From contig CALBWA010000004.1 of assembly GCA_937969505.1 (NCBI GenBank), positions 89,683 to 153,682 of the forward strand: 64,000 nucleotides of DNA, in the 5' to 3' direction. Shown piece after piece: positions 26,503 through 37,925 of this stretch. The position numbers and the translations under genes were made by a program. Below the pieces are notes generated by a model. It was not told the DNA's origin, did no database searches, and saw only the letters and a list, made by a program, of their open reading frames with translations. The first letter of the stretch is position 1, and the number at the start of each line of letters is the position of its first letter. The DNA comes from an uncultured Erythrobacter sp. GTDB taxonomy: Bacteria > Pseudomonadota > Alphaproteobacteria > Sphingomonadales > Sphingomonadaceae.

Positions 26503-28260
26503 TTACACCAGCGCCTTGGCTTCATCATCCATGGTGCCATCCACCTGATCGCCATAGAGCAACATATCAGTGTGCGCTGCGCCCGAAGGAATCATCGGGA
26601 AGCAATTGGCGTCCTTGGCCACCAGACAATCGACGATGACGGGTCCGTCATGCGCGAGCATAGCCTCGATCCCGGCGTCAAGATTTGCCTCATCTTCAAT
26701 CCGGATGCCTTTCCAGCCATAAGCTTCTGCCAGCGCGATGAAATCGGGCAGGCTGTCGGAATAGGAATTGGAATAGCGGCTTTCATAGGTCAGTTCCTGC
26801 CACTGGCGAACCATGCCCATATATTCATTGTTGAGAATGAAAATCTTGACCGGCAGACGATACTGGCTGGCAGTGCCCAATTCCTGGATATTCATCTGGA
26901 TCGAGGCTTCACCAGCAATGTCGATCACCAGATCATCAGGATTGCCCAATTGCGCGCCGATGGCTGCGGGCAGGCCGTATCCCATCGTGCCGAGACCGCC
27001 GGAGGTCAGCCATTTGTTCGGGTCGAAGAAATGGAAGTACTGCGCGGCCCACATCTGGTGCTGACCGACCTCTGTGGTGATGATCGGATTGTGCTGCCTG
27101 GTCAGTTCGAACAGACGCTCGACTGCCTTCTGCGGCATGATCGCATCAGGTGTCTTGGCCGATTTTTCGGGATAGGCGAGGCATTCACGTGCTCGCCAGC
27201 CGGCAATGCGCGCCTTCCACTCGCCCAGATCCTGCGCCTGGCGATCCCCCCAGGCGGCAATCAACTGCTCCAGCACTGTGCCGCAATCGCCGACAATGCC
27301 CAGATCGACCCGCACATTCTTGTTGATGCTGGCGCGATCAATATCGATGTGGATTTTCTTGGAGCCTGGCGAAAACGCATCCAGTCGCCCGGTCACCCGG
27401 TCGTCAAAACGCGCGCCAATGCACACCATCACATCACATTTGTTCATCGCCATATTGGCCTCGAACGTACCGTGCATTCCCAGCATGCCTAGCCAATCAG
27501 GATGGTCGGCGGGAAAAGCTCCCAGACCCATCAGCGTGCTGGTTACCGGTGCACCGGTCAGGTCCTGCAACTGGCGCAACAAGGTGCTCGCTTCAGGCCC
27601 TGAATTGATCACGCCTCCGCCAGTGTAGAAGATCGGCTGTTGCGCATTGGCAAGCAGATCGATGGCTTCGGCAATCTTGTCGTCCTTGGCGCGCATTTGC
27701 GGCTGATAGCGATGCGATGCGGGCGCCTTGGACGAGCTGCCGCCTTCCGGGATGGCTATTTGCACATCCTTGGGAATGTCGACAACAACGGGGCCGGGGC
27801 GGCCGCTCGTCGCGATGCGAAAAGCCTCGCGCAATGTGGATTCCAGCTCTGCCGGGTCCTTCACCAGATAATTGTGCTTGGTACAATGGCGGGTGATGCC
27901 AACCGTATCGGCCTCCTGAAAGGCATCGGTGCCGATCAATGCAGTGGGCACCTGTCCGGTGATGACGACCATCGGGATAGAATCCATGAAGGCATCGGCA
28001 ATACCGGTCACCGCATTGGTTGCGCCCGGGCCAGAGGTGACCAGTACGACGCCAGGCTTGCCGGTTGAGCGTGCATATCCCTCGGCAGCGTGGGCCGCAC
28101 CGGCTTCATGGCGGACAAGGATATGGCGCAGACGTTCATCGCCAAACAGCTCGTCATAAATGGGCAGCACCGCACCGCCAGGATAGCCGAAGACATATTC
28201 GACCCCCTGTTCGATCAGGCACTCAACCAGGATAGCTGCGCCGCTGCGCTCCTGTGACAC
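26503..28260 (-). CDS. ilvB: Acetolactate synthase large (catalytic) subunit
   Basis: The ThDP-dependent catalytic subunit condenses pyruvate with pyruvate or 2-ketobutyrate. From GTG 28260 it has 585 residues. Landmarks are the catalytic glutamate region VFGYPGGAVLPIYDEL with RHEAGAAHAAEGYARSTGKP, the FAD region, and the ThDP motif DIAGEASIQMNIQELG, where GEA replaces the textbook GDG as in other alphaproteobacterial enzymes. GTG 28260 is chosen because GGAAGG lies just upstream; a longer frame to 28344 adds 28 residues unlike the family. Confidence 0.96.
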   Translation of the reverse strand: MSQERSGAAILVECLIEQGVEYVFGYPGGAVLPIYDELFGDERLRHILVRHEAGAAHAAEGYARSTGKPGVVLVTSGPGATNAVTGIADAFMDSIPMVVITGQVPTALIGTDAFQEADTVGITRHCTKHNYLVKDPAELESTLREAFRIATSGRPGPVVVDIPKDVQIAIPEGGSSSKAPASHRYQPQMRAKDDKIAEAIDLLANAQQPIFYTGGGVINSGPEASTLLRQLQDLTGAPVTSTLMGLGAFPADHPDWLGMLGMHGTFEANMAMNKCDVMVCIGARFDDRVTGRLDAFSPGSKKIHIDIDRASINKNVRVDLGIVGDCGTVLEQLIAAWGDRQAQDLGEWKARIAGWRARECLAYPEKSAKTPDAIMPQKAVERLFELTRQHNPIITTEVGQHQMWAAQYFHFFDPNKWLTSGGLGTMGYGLPAAIGAQLGNPDDLVIDIAGEASIQMNIQELGTASQYRLPVKIFILNNEYMGMVRQWQELTYESRYSNSYSDSLPDFIALAEAYGWKGIRIEDEANLDAGIEAMLAHDGPVIVDCLVAKDANCFPMIPSGAAHTDMLLYGDQVDGTMDDEAKALV

Positions 28261-28392
28261 GATGTGGTTCCTTCCATCAGCCTTGGGACGCGAATCCCGA
28301 GCTGCTTCTAACAATAAATGAGGCCCGGGGCAGCCATTGTGCACCGAGCCGATGAGACATCCGCTATGCGTTCATTTATAACGTGTCAACCG

Positions 28393-29352
28393 TTAATTGC
28401 GTAATAATAATGCGAATTGAGTTTCAATATTGCAATTAACGGATTCAACTTTGGGCCAGCTCTCGCTCGTTTGGCGTCTGAACCAGGTAAATTGCCGCTT
28501 GGCGTAATTGCGCGTCGCCTGCTGGCCTTGCTCGACCATTTCCTCGCGCGAGCATAAAGCGCGCAGATATGAGGCAATCTCGCGCACTCCAATGGCGCGC
28601 ATCACGGGAAGCTCCGAGTCAAGCTGCCGTGCCACCAGCCTCTCCACCTCATCCAGCGCGCCCTGTTCCAGCATCAGGATAAAGCGCCGGTCACACCGTT
28701 CGTACAGCCACTCGCGATCCGGCAGCAGCACCAGCGGGTGGAGCGTGATATCATCGGCGATCCCGCCTTCCTTGCGTTTTTGCCAATATCCCATCGTCTT
28801 GCCGGTTGAACGGATCACTTCCAGAGCGCGAGCAATGCGCTGGCTGTCATTCGGGGCAAGCGCTGCGTGACGCTTGGGGTCCTCTGTTGCCAGCGCATCA
28901 TAGGCATCCTGAGTGGGCAAACTGCGCACAGTTTCGCGAATAGAGGCGTCGATCTCCGGTATGGGCGCGATACCTTCGAGCAGCGTCTTGAGGTACATTC
29001 CGGTCCCGCCGCACAGGATGGGCACTGCGTCCTGAGCATGAAGCGCGGCAATTTCGCCAGAGGCGCGGGCGGCCCAATCGGCAGCAGAGCAAGCCTGCGC
29101 CCCCTCCCAAGTGCCAAACAGACGATGTTCTATGCCGCTCATCTCTTCGGGCGTAGGGCGCGCGCTGAGCACTTGCAGATCGTTATAGACCTGCGCGCTG
29201 TCGGCATTGATAATGGCGCTGCTGCGCCCTTGTTTTTGAAGGGCAAGCGCCAGTTCAACCGCCAATGCGCTCTTGCCGCTGGCCGTCGGGCCTGCAATGA
29301 GCGCGACGCTTTTGCGATTTGGCTTAGATTTTGGAGATTCTCGCTTGCTCAT
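28393..29352 (-). CDS. miaA: tRNA dimethylallyltransferase
   Basis: MiaA adds an isopentenyl group to A37 of tRNAs reading UNN codons. The 319-residue protein has the P-loop ALIAGPTASGKSALA (residues about 17-31), the DSAQVYNDLQVLSARPTPEE substrate segment, LCGGTGMYLKTLLEGIAP, and the tRNA-binding C-terminal RNYAKRQFTWFRRQ. ATG 29352 (MSKRE) is chosen because the family starts a few residues before the P-loop strand. It is head to head with serB and their first codons overlap by eight bases. Confidence 0.95.
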   Translation of the reverse strand: MSKRESPKSKPNRKSVALIAGPTASGKSALAVELALALQKQGRSSAIINADSAQVYNDLQVLSARPTPEEMSGIEHRLFGTWEGAQACSAADWAARASGEIAALHAQDAVPILCGGTGMYLKTLLEGIAPIPEIDASIRETVRSLPTQDAYDALATEDPKRHAALAPNDSQRIARALEVIRSTGKTMGYWQKRKEGGIADDITLHPLVLLPDREWLYERCDRRFILMLEQGALDEVERLVARQLDSELPVMRAIGVREIASYLRALCSREEMVEQGQQATRNYAKRQFTWFRRQTSESWPKVESVNCNIETQFALLLRN

Positions 29353-30229
29353 TGCCCGTCTGATAGCAGACCCTGCCTCGCTGGACACGTCTCTGGATGC
29401 AGCTCTTGCCGATCTTGAGGGGCGTGGGATGCGCGTCGCCATGGCCAGAATGCTGGAACATCACGGCGGCGCGCTGCATCTGTCGCTGCCTGATGGCGAG
29501 GAAAGCACGCTTTTGCAGGTGCTCGACAGCCATTTCGCTCCTTCGGATGTGCTGGTCTCTCGCTCCGACATTGATGTCCCCAGACTTTTTGTCTCGGATA
29601 TGGATTCGACCATGATCGGTCAGGAATGCATCGATGAACTGGCCGACTACGCCGGGATCAAGGACAAGATCGCTGTCATTACCGAACGCGCGATGCAGGG
29701 TGAACTCGATTTTGAAGACGCCTTGCGCGAGCGTGTGTCGCTGCTCGCCGGGCTGGACGAAGACGCGGTTGAGCGCTGTCTGGCTGATCGCATCCGCGCC
29801 ATGCCCGGTGCCCAAACGCTGGTCCGGACGCTGCGCGCCAAGGGCTGCCGCACAGTGCTGGTTACGGGAGGATTTCACCATTTTGCCGATCCGATCGCTG
29901 ATCGGCTGGGGTTCCAGCGGGTGGTTGGCAACCGGCTGGACGTCGCAGATGGCAAGCTGACCGGTGCCTTGGCAGGACCGATCACGGACAGCAGTGTGAA
30001 GAAGCAGGTCTTGCACGAAGAGCTCGAACAATTGGGCGCAAATGCCATTTCGCTGGCGACCGGTGATGGTGCCAATGATATCCCGATGTTGCAGTCGGCG
30101 GATTATGGCCTTGCCTATCGGGCCAAGCCTGTTGCGCGCACCGCAGCCAATGGCTGGGTCGACTATGGCGATCTGACCTCGATCCTCAAGCTGCTCGACA
30201 TCCCTGAGACGGAATGGGTCCGCGGCTGA
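29345..30229 (+). CDS. serB: Phosphoserine phosphatase
   Basis: SerB makes L-serine from phosphoserine. The HAD-family protein has the nucleophile motif FVSDMDSTMIGQE (D85, with acid/base D87), the serine-binding cap, VLVTGGFHHFADP (motif II) and ATGDGANDIPMLQ (motif IV). The N-terminal 80 residues look like a reduced ACT-like regulatory region. TTG 29345 is chosen as start: GGAG lies about nine bases upstream and the protein then begins LIARLIADP as in relatives; longer frames run into miaA on the other strand. It converges with the MFS gene at 30254. Confidence 0.93.
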   Translation: MLIARLIADPASLDTSLDAALADLEGRGMRVAMARMLEHHGGALHLSLPDGEESTLLQVLDSHFAPSDVLVSRSDIDVPRLFVSDMDSTMIGQECIDELADYAGIKDKIAVITERAMQGELDFEDALRERVSLLAGLDEDAVERCLADRIRAMPGAQTLVRTLRAKGCRTVLVTGGFHHFADPIADRLGFQRVVGNRLDVADGKLTGALAGPITDSSVKKQVLHEELEQLGANAISLATGDGANDIPMLQSADYGLAYRAKPVARTAANGWVDYGDLTSILKLLDIPETEWVRG

Positions 30230-30253
30230 TTTAACGCAAAACGTCTCTGGCAT

Positions 30254-31510
30254 TCACCCTGATTGTTGAGCGGGGATGCGAGCCAAGTTCCACCGCAGCA
30301 CCACCAGGGCGATCAACAGGATTACCACTGACAGCGCAAAGGGTGCGCCGGGGAAATACAGTCCGCGACTATCGGCAAAGGCACCGAACAATCCGGTCAT
30401 GACCACAGGACCGATGATGCTGGTCAGGCTGATCACAGAGGCAATGGCACCTTGCAGTTCGCCCTGTGCATCGTCGCTGATCCGCTCGGTCATCAATTGC
30501 TGCATCGCAGGGAAACTGAGGCCGGCCAGGCTCCCCAGGGCGATACCGACAAGCATTGCCCAGCTACCCGGCGCAAAGGCGAACAATACGTAAGCGGGAA
30601 CGGCAAACAGAAAGCCGATCGCGCATGTGGTCTTGGCGCCAAACTTTGCGATCGCAGGGCCGGTCAGCCCACCCTGAACAATCGCCAGCAGCAGGCCGTA
30701 CAGCGCAATGCTCAGCCCGATCTCCAGCTCGTTCCAGCCAAAGGCGAGAACATTGTAATAGGCCCAGACCGTAAAGGTTGATTGGGACGCCAGCTGCATC
30801 AGGAAAATGATGCCCAGAAAGCCAAGCACAATCGGTGTCTGCGCCATCTGAATGATTGTCCCGAACGGGTTGGCGCGCCCGATGGTGAAACGGCGACGTT
30901 TTTCCGGCGGCAGAGTTTCCTTCAGGACAAACCAACCCACCATCGCGACAGTGATCGACAGGATGGCTGCGGCGATAAAAGGTAGGCGTTCATCCACGCT
31001 GCCCAAGACCCCGCCAATGGCAGGTCCGACGACGAAACCACTGGCGCCTGCGCCGCCCAAAATGCCGAAATATCGTCCGCGATCCTGCGGCGAGACAACA
31101 TCGGCCACGCAGCTGTTGGCCGCACCCCAGCTTGCCCCCATGATGCCCGACAGCAATCGCCCGACGAACAGCCACCACAGATCAGGTGCCCAGGCCATGA
31201 TGGCGTAATCCACACCAAGGAAGAACAGGGTGAACAGCAGAATGGGCCGCCTGCCATAGCGATCGGACAGGCCGCCGATGATCGGTGCAAATAGGAATTG
31301 CATAACCGCATAGGCAAACAGCAGCCAGCCACCGATTTCCGCCGTCTGATCAACCCCTTGGCCGGTCAGGGTTTCCAGCAAGGCCGGCATCACCGGAATA
31401 ATCAGACCGATGCCAACCATGTCGATGAACAGGACAAAGGCGACAAATAGCAAAGTGGATGTTTGGGGCCGTCCGGAAGCAGATGTTTTGCCCGCTTGCT
31501 GGCTGGTCAT
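30254..31510 (-). CDS. MFS transporter, TCR/Tet-like
   Basis: A 418-residue inner-membrane transporter of the major facilitator superfamily with 12 predicted helices, resembling tetracycline-type drug exporters. The MFS loop 2-3 motif is GGLSDRYGRRPILL, and helix 5 carries the antiporter-like GAGASGFVVGPAIGGVLG (motif C). DMVGIGLIIPVMPALLE in helix 1 is typical of the TetA group. The exported compound cannot be predicted. Its ATG overlaps the stop of the DUF3052 gene by four bases. Confidence 0.88.
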   Translation of the reverse strand: MTSQQAGKTSASGRPQTSTLLFVAFVLFIDMVGIGLIIPVMPALLETLTGQGVDQTAEIGGWLLFAYAVMQFLFAPIIGGLSDRYGRRPILLFTLFFLGVDYAIMAWAPDLWWLFVGRLLSGIMGASWGAANSCVADVVSPQDRGRYFGILGGAGASGFVVGPAIGGVLGSVDERLPFIAAAILSITVAMVGWFVLKETLPPEKRRRFTIGRANPFGTIIQMAQTPIVLGFLGIIFLMQLASQSTFTVWAYYNVLAFGWNELEIGLSIALYGLLLAIVQGGLTGPAIAKFGAKTTCAIGFLFAVPAYVLFAFAPGSWAMLVGIALGSLAGLSFPAMQQLMTERISDDAQGELQGAIASVISLTSIIGPVVMTGLFGAFADSRGLYFPGAPFALSVVILLIALVVLRWNLARIPAQQSG

Positions 31511-31914
31511 CGATCAGCTTTCGGGATGACGAATTTCAGGCCCGACCAGACCTCGTCCACTGCACATTTCTTGGTATCGACAAGTCCGGCTGCGAGTCCG
31601 ATCCGCTGAACCGCAGCTTGATCCAATGCGGTTTCCTGACCCGACCCCTTCCTGGGCCAGCTGACCCAGATCTGGCCCTTTTTGTCGATCAAACCGCGCA
31701 AAAGGGCAAGCTTCTCGGCAAGATCGCTTTCCTCGGTCACAAAGACATGGGCCGCATCCAGCCCCTCGAACGGCTCGCCGACAAAGCGCAATTCAAGCGC
31801 ATATTCGTCAATCTCGTCGATGATGTTCTCGGGCATGCCGTCAAACCAGCATACGTGCCCATCACGCAAGGTGAGCTTTTTCGCAAGCGGTGTTTCGGAA
31901 TATCCGGCGGTCAT
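31507..31914 (-). CDS. DUF3052 family protein
   Basis: This small 135-residue cytoplasmic protein matches DUF3052 (TAGYSETPLAKKLTLRDGH start, KKGQIWVSWPRKGS near residue 78, WSGLKFVIPK at the end). No function has been assigned to the family. It is coupled by overlap to the downstream MFS gene, and its own start follows the DUF6122 stop by one base. Confidence 0.82.
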   Translation of the reverse strand: MTAGYSETPLAKKLTLRDGHVCWFDGMPENIIDEIDEYALELRFVGEPFEGLDAAHVFVTEESDLAEKLALLRGLIDKKGQIWVSWPRKGSGQETALDQAAVQRIGLAAGLVDTKKCAVDEVWSGLKFVIPKADR

Positions 31915-31915
31915 T

Positions 31916-34491
<2,576 letters not shown>

Positions 34492-34523
34492 AGTCGCGCC
34501 TTAGCGGTGGCGCGCGCACCTCG

Positions 34524-35180
34524 CTAGCCCCGAGCGCGTTTGTGCCAACGGTTATTCCCAACCCAGCGCGCGATCAGCGTTGCAATGCCGAATGCGAGAA
34601 GCGCCTGAAGGTACAGCATCCAGTTTGCCTCGACCGGGGCGGGGCCAAACCAATTGATGGCCTGAAAGACCAGCAGCACTGCCATCAGGATGAGCGGAGG
34701 GCCAATCGGGCCGCGCGTCCGGCGCAGATACCAGACGAAAGCGGCCAGAGTGATGCCGATCTCCAGGGGAATGGCGACATAGGGGAGGTTCCACAGGGCC
34801 AGGCCATAGGTCTCCTCACCTCCAGCCAGGGTCAGGTCAGGGCGGTGTGTCAGGAAATCAAGCAGCCAGTGTGATGCCACGACCAGCCCGGCGAGCAAAG
34901 CTGCCCCGCTATCGCGGTCGCGGCTGCGGATGAACAATGCAAAAAGCGCCGCCCACACAGCGGTGCCCAACAGGCTGTGGGTATAAGGCATGTGATAGAG
35001 ATCAAACGGGACCATCACGGTCGCATCGGCATCGACCCGCATTTTCTCCAGACCCACGAGCGCGAAAACGAAGAACGCCCAATCGACCAACTGGGCTGCC
35101 ACGAATAAGGTGCCCAGCTTGGGCGCTCGCGGGCTGATGGCTGCTGCGGCAAAGGCCGGTGCAAAATGTCCGATAAACAT
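34524..35180 (-). CDS. Membrane-bound metal-dependent hydrolase-like protein (YdjM-type)
   Basis: This 218-residue protein has five or six hydrophobic segments and the histidine/aspartate positions of YdjM-like membrane hydrolases: FIGHFAPAFAAAAI at the start, AAQLVDWAFFVFAL, MPYTHSLLGTAVW and VASHWLLDFLTHRPDL. Function unproven for the whole family. It is followed by purL 32 bases on. Confidence 0.7.
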   Translation of the reverse strand: MFIGHFAPAFAAAAISPRAPKLGTLFVAAQLVDWAFFVFALVGLEKMRVDADATVMVPFDLYHMPYTHSLLGTAVWAALFALFIRSRDRDSGAALLAGLVVASHWLLDFLTHRPDLTLAGGEETYGLALWNLPYVAIPLEIGITLAAFVWYLRRTRGPIGPPLILMAVLLVFQAINWFGPAPVEANWMLYLQALLAFGIATLIARWVGNNRWHKRARG

Positions 35181-35204
35181 GCCCGCGGCTCTATGTCGAA
35201 ATGG

Positions 35205-35609
35205 CTAGCTGGTAAAGCGCAAGCTTATCCAGGTGGCGATGGCGCTGGTGGTGCCGGTGGCAAAAGCGCCCCACATGATGTCCATGACCGAGATTTTGGT
35301 CGCCCAGACCTTGAACACCGCCTGGCTGGTGAGATCGAAAGTGGCATAGCATAGCGCACCCAGCAATGCGCCGTTGATGAGTGCTGTCATGACCGATCCT
35401 GCTTCCAGGCCGGGGCGGATTGCGAACCAGACCATGCCAGCCAGATATATCAGGTAAAACACGCCTGCGGCCGCCACGTTGAAATCCTTGGCCATAATCT
35501 CGCCGATTACCGGGCGATAGAGGTTGGGCCCAGCCCAGCGCAGCCACAAGGCGTCCATCACGCCGAACACGATGGCAGCGCAAATATAAGCGATCACAAA
35601 TTTGGTCAT
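35205..35609 (-). CDS. DUF2177 family membrane protein
   Basis: A 134-residue integral membrane protein with four helices, recognised by FGVMDALWLRWAGPNLYRP (residues 15-33) and ALLGALCYATFDLTSQAVFK. DUF2177 has no known function. ATG 35609 matches the family's short N terminus. Confidence 0.82.
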   Translation of the reverse strand: MTKFVIAYICAAIVFGVMDALWLRWAGPNLYRPVIGEIMAKDFNVAAAGVFYLIYLAGMVWFAIRPGLEAGSVMTALINGALLGALCYATFDLTSQAVFKVWATKISVMDIMWGAFATGTTSAIATWISLRFTS

Positions 35610-35703
35610 GACAGACTTCCAGAAATTGCGGCCACCGATTTGGATGGCGATTGTTGTTTGTTGGCCTTGACCGGGCAAAGCGGTCGGGCCAATGCTTTAG
35701 CGC

Positions 35704-35973
35704 ATGGACGAGGCAAATGGTTCCGCGCCAAACGCGGCTGATATCACCCAGATGAGCTTTGAAGAGGCGCTTCGTGCGCTTGAGGCGATTGTGACCCAAT
35801 TGGAACGCGGCGATGTGCCGCTGGACGATTCCATCTCTTTGTACGAGCGGGGCGAACAATTGCGCAAAGCCTGCCAGAAGCGGCTCGACACAGCCCAGGC
35901 ACGCATTGAAAAGATCGTGACCGATGTGCAAGGCCAGCCCAGCGGCACAGTGCCGTTTGACGGGGGCGATTAA
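35704..35973 (+). CDS. xseB: Exodeoxyribonuclease VII small subunit
   Basis: This 89-residue, mostly helical protein is the small subunit of exonuclease VII. The family pattern is MSFEEALRALEAIVTQLERG followed by DDSISLYERGEQLRKACQKRL (residues 18-62, shown in two parts). The stop overlaps the ispA start by one base (TAATG), so xseB leads a plus-strand operon. The large subunit gene (xseA) is not in the window. Confidence 0.95.
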   Translation: MDEANGSAPNAADITQMSFEEALRALEAIVTQLERGDVPLDDSISLYERGEQLRKACQKRLDTAQARIEKIVTDVQGQPSGTVPFDGGD

Positions 35974-36881
35974 TGGCGCTGGAAAGTGTGCCTTCTGATA
36001 CCCTCGGCGCAGGGTTGAAGCAGGTCCAAGCCGAGATTGACTCGGTTTTTGATGCTTTTTTGACGGTGCCGGACGACTCACGAGCGCGTCTGGTAGAAGC
36101 GATGCGATATGCCGCAATTGGCGGCGGCAAACGGGTGCGCCCTTTGCTCCTGGTCAGTACGGCGGAACTGTTTGGGGTCGATCGCACGACGGCGCTTCGC
36201 GCTGGGGCGGCAGTGGAAGCAATCCATGTCTATTCCCTGATCCATGATGATCTGCCGTGCATGGACGATGATGACATGCGCCATGGCAAGCTCACTCTGC
36301 ACAAGGCTTTTGACGAAGCGACCGCAGTGCTCGCAGGCGATTCCCTGCATGCACTGGCGTTCGAGATTTTGTCGGACACCGGGACCAGCAGCGATCCCTT
36401 TACGCGGGCCGAACTGATCGCAACATTGGCGACAGCCAGTGGCAAGGATGGCATGGCGGGCGGACAGATCATGGATATGGTGGCCGAAGATGCGGATTAT
36501 GACCTGCACACGATCACCCGCCTCCAACAATTGAAAACCGGCGCTTTGCTGGCAGCATCAGTCGAAATGGGCGCTATTCTCGGTAAAGTCGCACCAGAAG
36601 GGCGGGCGCATCTGCGTGCCTATGCCCGTGATATTGGTCTGGCGTTTCAGATTGCCGATGATCTGCTCGATCTCGAAGGGGACGAGGAAAAGGCTGGCAA
36701 GGCGCTGCGCAAGGATGAAGGCCAGGGCAAGGCGACGTTCGTCAGCCTGATGGGTGCGAAAAAAGCGCGCGAGCAAGCTCATGCACTGGTTGATCAGGCA
36801 GTGGCGCATCTGGTTAGTCACGGCGAAGAAGCGGACATGCTGCGCGCACTGGCGCGGTTTATCGTGGAGAGAGACAGGTGA
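35973..36881 (+). CDS. ispA: Polyprenyl synthetase, probably farnesyl diphosphate synthase
   Basis: A 302-residue all-helical prenyltransferase that extends DMAPP/GPP with IPP. Substrate-binding aspartate-rich motifs are DDLPCMDDDDMRHG (residues 92-105) and IADDLLDLEGDEEKAGK near residue 227-243. GGGKRVRPLLL carries the IPP-binding arginine. The two residues inserted in the first aspartate motif and the xseB neighbour fit the bacterial FPP synthase IspA. The end overlaps the next lipoprotein gene (GTGA). Confidence 0.93.
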   Translation: MALESVPSDTLGAGLKQVQAEIDSVFDAFLTVPDDSRARLVEAMRYAAIGGGKRVRPLLLVSTAELFGVDRTTALRAGAAVEAIHVYSLIHDDLPCMDDDDMRHGKLTLHKAFDEATAVLAGDSLHALAFEILSDTGTSSDPFTRAELIATLATASGKDGMAGGQIMDMVAEDADYDLHTITRLQQLKTGALLAASVEMGAILGKVAPEGRAHLRAYARDIGLAFQIADDLLDLEGDEEKAGKALRKDEGQGKATFVSLMGAKKAREQAHALVDQAVAHLVSHGEEADMLRALARFIVERDR

Positions 36882-37297
36882 GAGTTTATCATCTTGCTGG
36901 CGGCCTTGCTGCGCTTTTGTTGAGCGCCTGTACAGCAGAGCAGTCAGAAGCCGAATCTAACGTGACTAAGCAGGTGGAGCTAGCCCCAACACCCAATGTC
37001 GATCAGTTGGTAAACTCCTTGGTCGACAGTTTTGATGTCGCGACTTGTATTGATGCGCAACTGCGTTTTGCAGGACGTATAAACTCTGACGGATCTGTAT
37101 TTCACCAACGACGCTTCGAGGCTTCAGATGAATGTTTGCGAGATTTGAAAGCGTCCGCTGTTCGGCTTGGGTTCAAGCAAGGTAAGTCTGGTGAGTTGAG
37201 TGGGTCAATCGTGGACGGTGTTGCCGAGCAATTGAGTTTCGATTTGAACGAAGACCTGAAGCCAGGAAACCTTTTGTGGGAGGTTGATGTCACATGA
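36878..37297 (+). CDS. Unknown small lipoprotein between ispA and coaD
   Basis: I do not recognise this 139-residue protein. It has a short lipoprotein signal (LLSAC, Cys16), an acidic linker, and a mature part of about 110 residues with two cysteines that could pair. Codon choice is more AT-rich than in its neighbours. The gene fits exactly: its GTG overlaps the ispA stop (GTGA) and its stop overlaps the coaD start (ATGA), so it is translated within the operon. Function unknown. Confidence 0.65.
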   Translation: MRVYHLAGGLAALLLSACTAEQSEAESNVTKQVELAPTPNVDQLVNSLVDSFDVATCIDAQLRFAGRINSDGSVFHQRRFEASDECLRDLKASAVRLGFKQGKSGELSGSIVDGVAEQLSFDLNEDLKPGNLLWEVDVT

Positions 37298-37806
37298 CAC
37301 AACGCGTCGGAATTTATCCTGGGACTTTTGACCCGATCACTCTGGGCCATGCCGATATCATCCGGCGCGGGGCCAAACTGGTCGACAAGCTGATCATCGG
37401 CGTCACCACCAATCCATCGAAAAACCCGATGTTCAGCACCGAAGAACGCTTCGCCATGGTGGAGCGGGAAGTTGAAAATCTGGGCCTCGACAATGTGGTG
37501 GTAACCGGTTTCAACGCTCTGCTTGTTAAATTCGCCCAGAAAGAGGGGGCAAGCGTGCTGATCCGCGGACTGCGTGCCGTGGCCGATTTTGAGTATGAGT
37601 ACCAAATGGCTGGCATGAATCAGCAGCTGGATGATGAAATCGAGACGGTGTTTTTGATGGCAGACGTCTCGCTGCAGCCAATCGCGTCGAAGCTTGTCAA
37701 GGAAATCGCATTGTTCGGCGGCGACATCACGCCCTTTGTGAGTAAGCAAGTGTGCGAGGACGTTGTCGCAAGAGTGGCGAAAATCGGCCAGTTGGGCGAT
37801 TATTAG
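37294..37806 (+). CDS. coaD: Phosphopantetheine adenylyltransferase
   Basis: CoaD joins ATP to 4'-phosphopantetheine, the penultimate step to CoA. The 170-residue protein has the nucleotidyltransferase motif YPGTFDPITLGHADI (residues 8-22), the IRGLRAVADFEYEYQMAGMN segment and PFVSKQVCEDV near the C terminus. Translation is coupled to the upstream lipoprotein gene. Confidence 0.97.
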   Translation: MTQRVGIYPGTFDPITLGHADIIRRGAKLVDKLIIGVTTNPSKNPMFSTEERFAMVEREVENLGLDNVVVTGFNALLVKFAQKEGASVLIRGLRAVADFEYEYQMAGMNQQLDDEIETVFLMADVSLQPIASKLVKEIALFGGDITPFVSKQVCEDVVARVAKIGQLGDY

Positions 37807-37925
37807 GTTCGGCGATACTGCGCCGCCTATGCTTAGCTGTGCAGCACCCCGGATCATTCATTGAAGTGACAGACGCCAGCGGCTAGACCGCGATCCATCA
37901 GTTTTCGGGTAGTCAAAGGCTCTCA

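Noticed and set aside
26503..28260. Loss of the ThDP GDG motif in IlvB (GEA instead)
   Set aside because: The same change is, to my knowledge, usual in alphaproteobacterial acetolactate synthases, so it is not a defect.
28261..28392. Leader peptide or attenuator before ilvB
   Set aside because: A nine-codon frame (MAAPGLIYC) and a few leucine codons exist, but there is no run of Ile/Val/Leu codons and no terminator/antiterminator pair.
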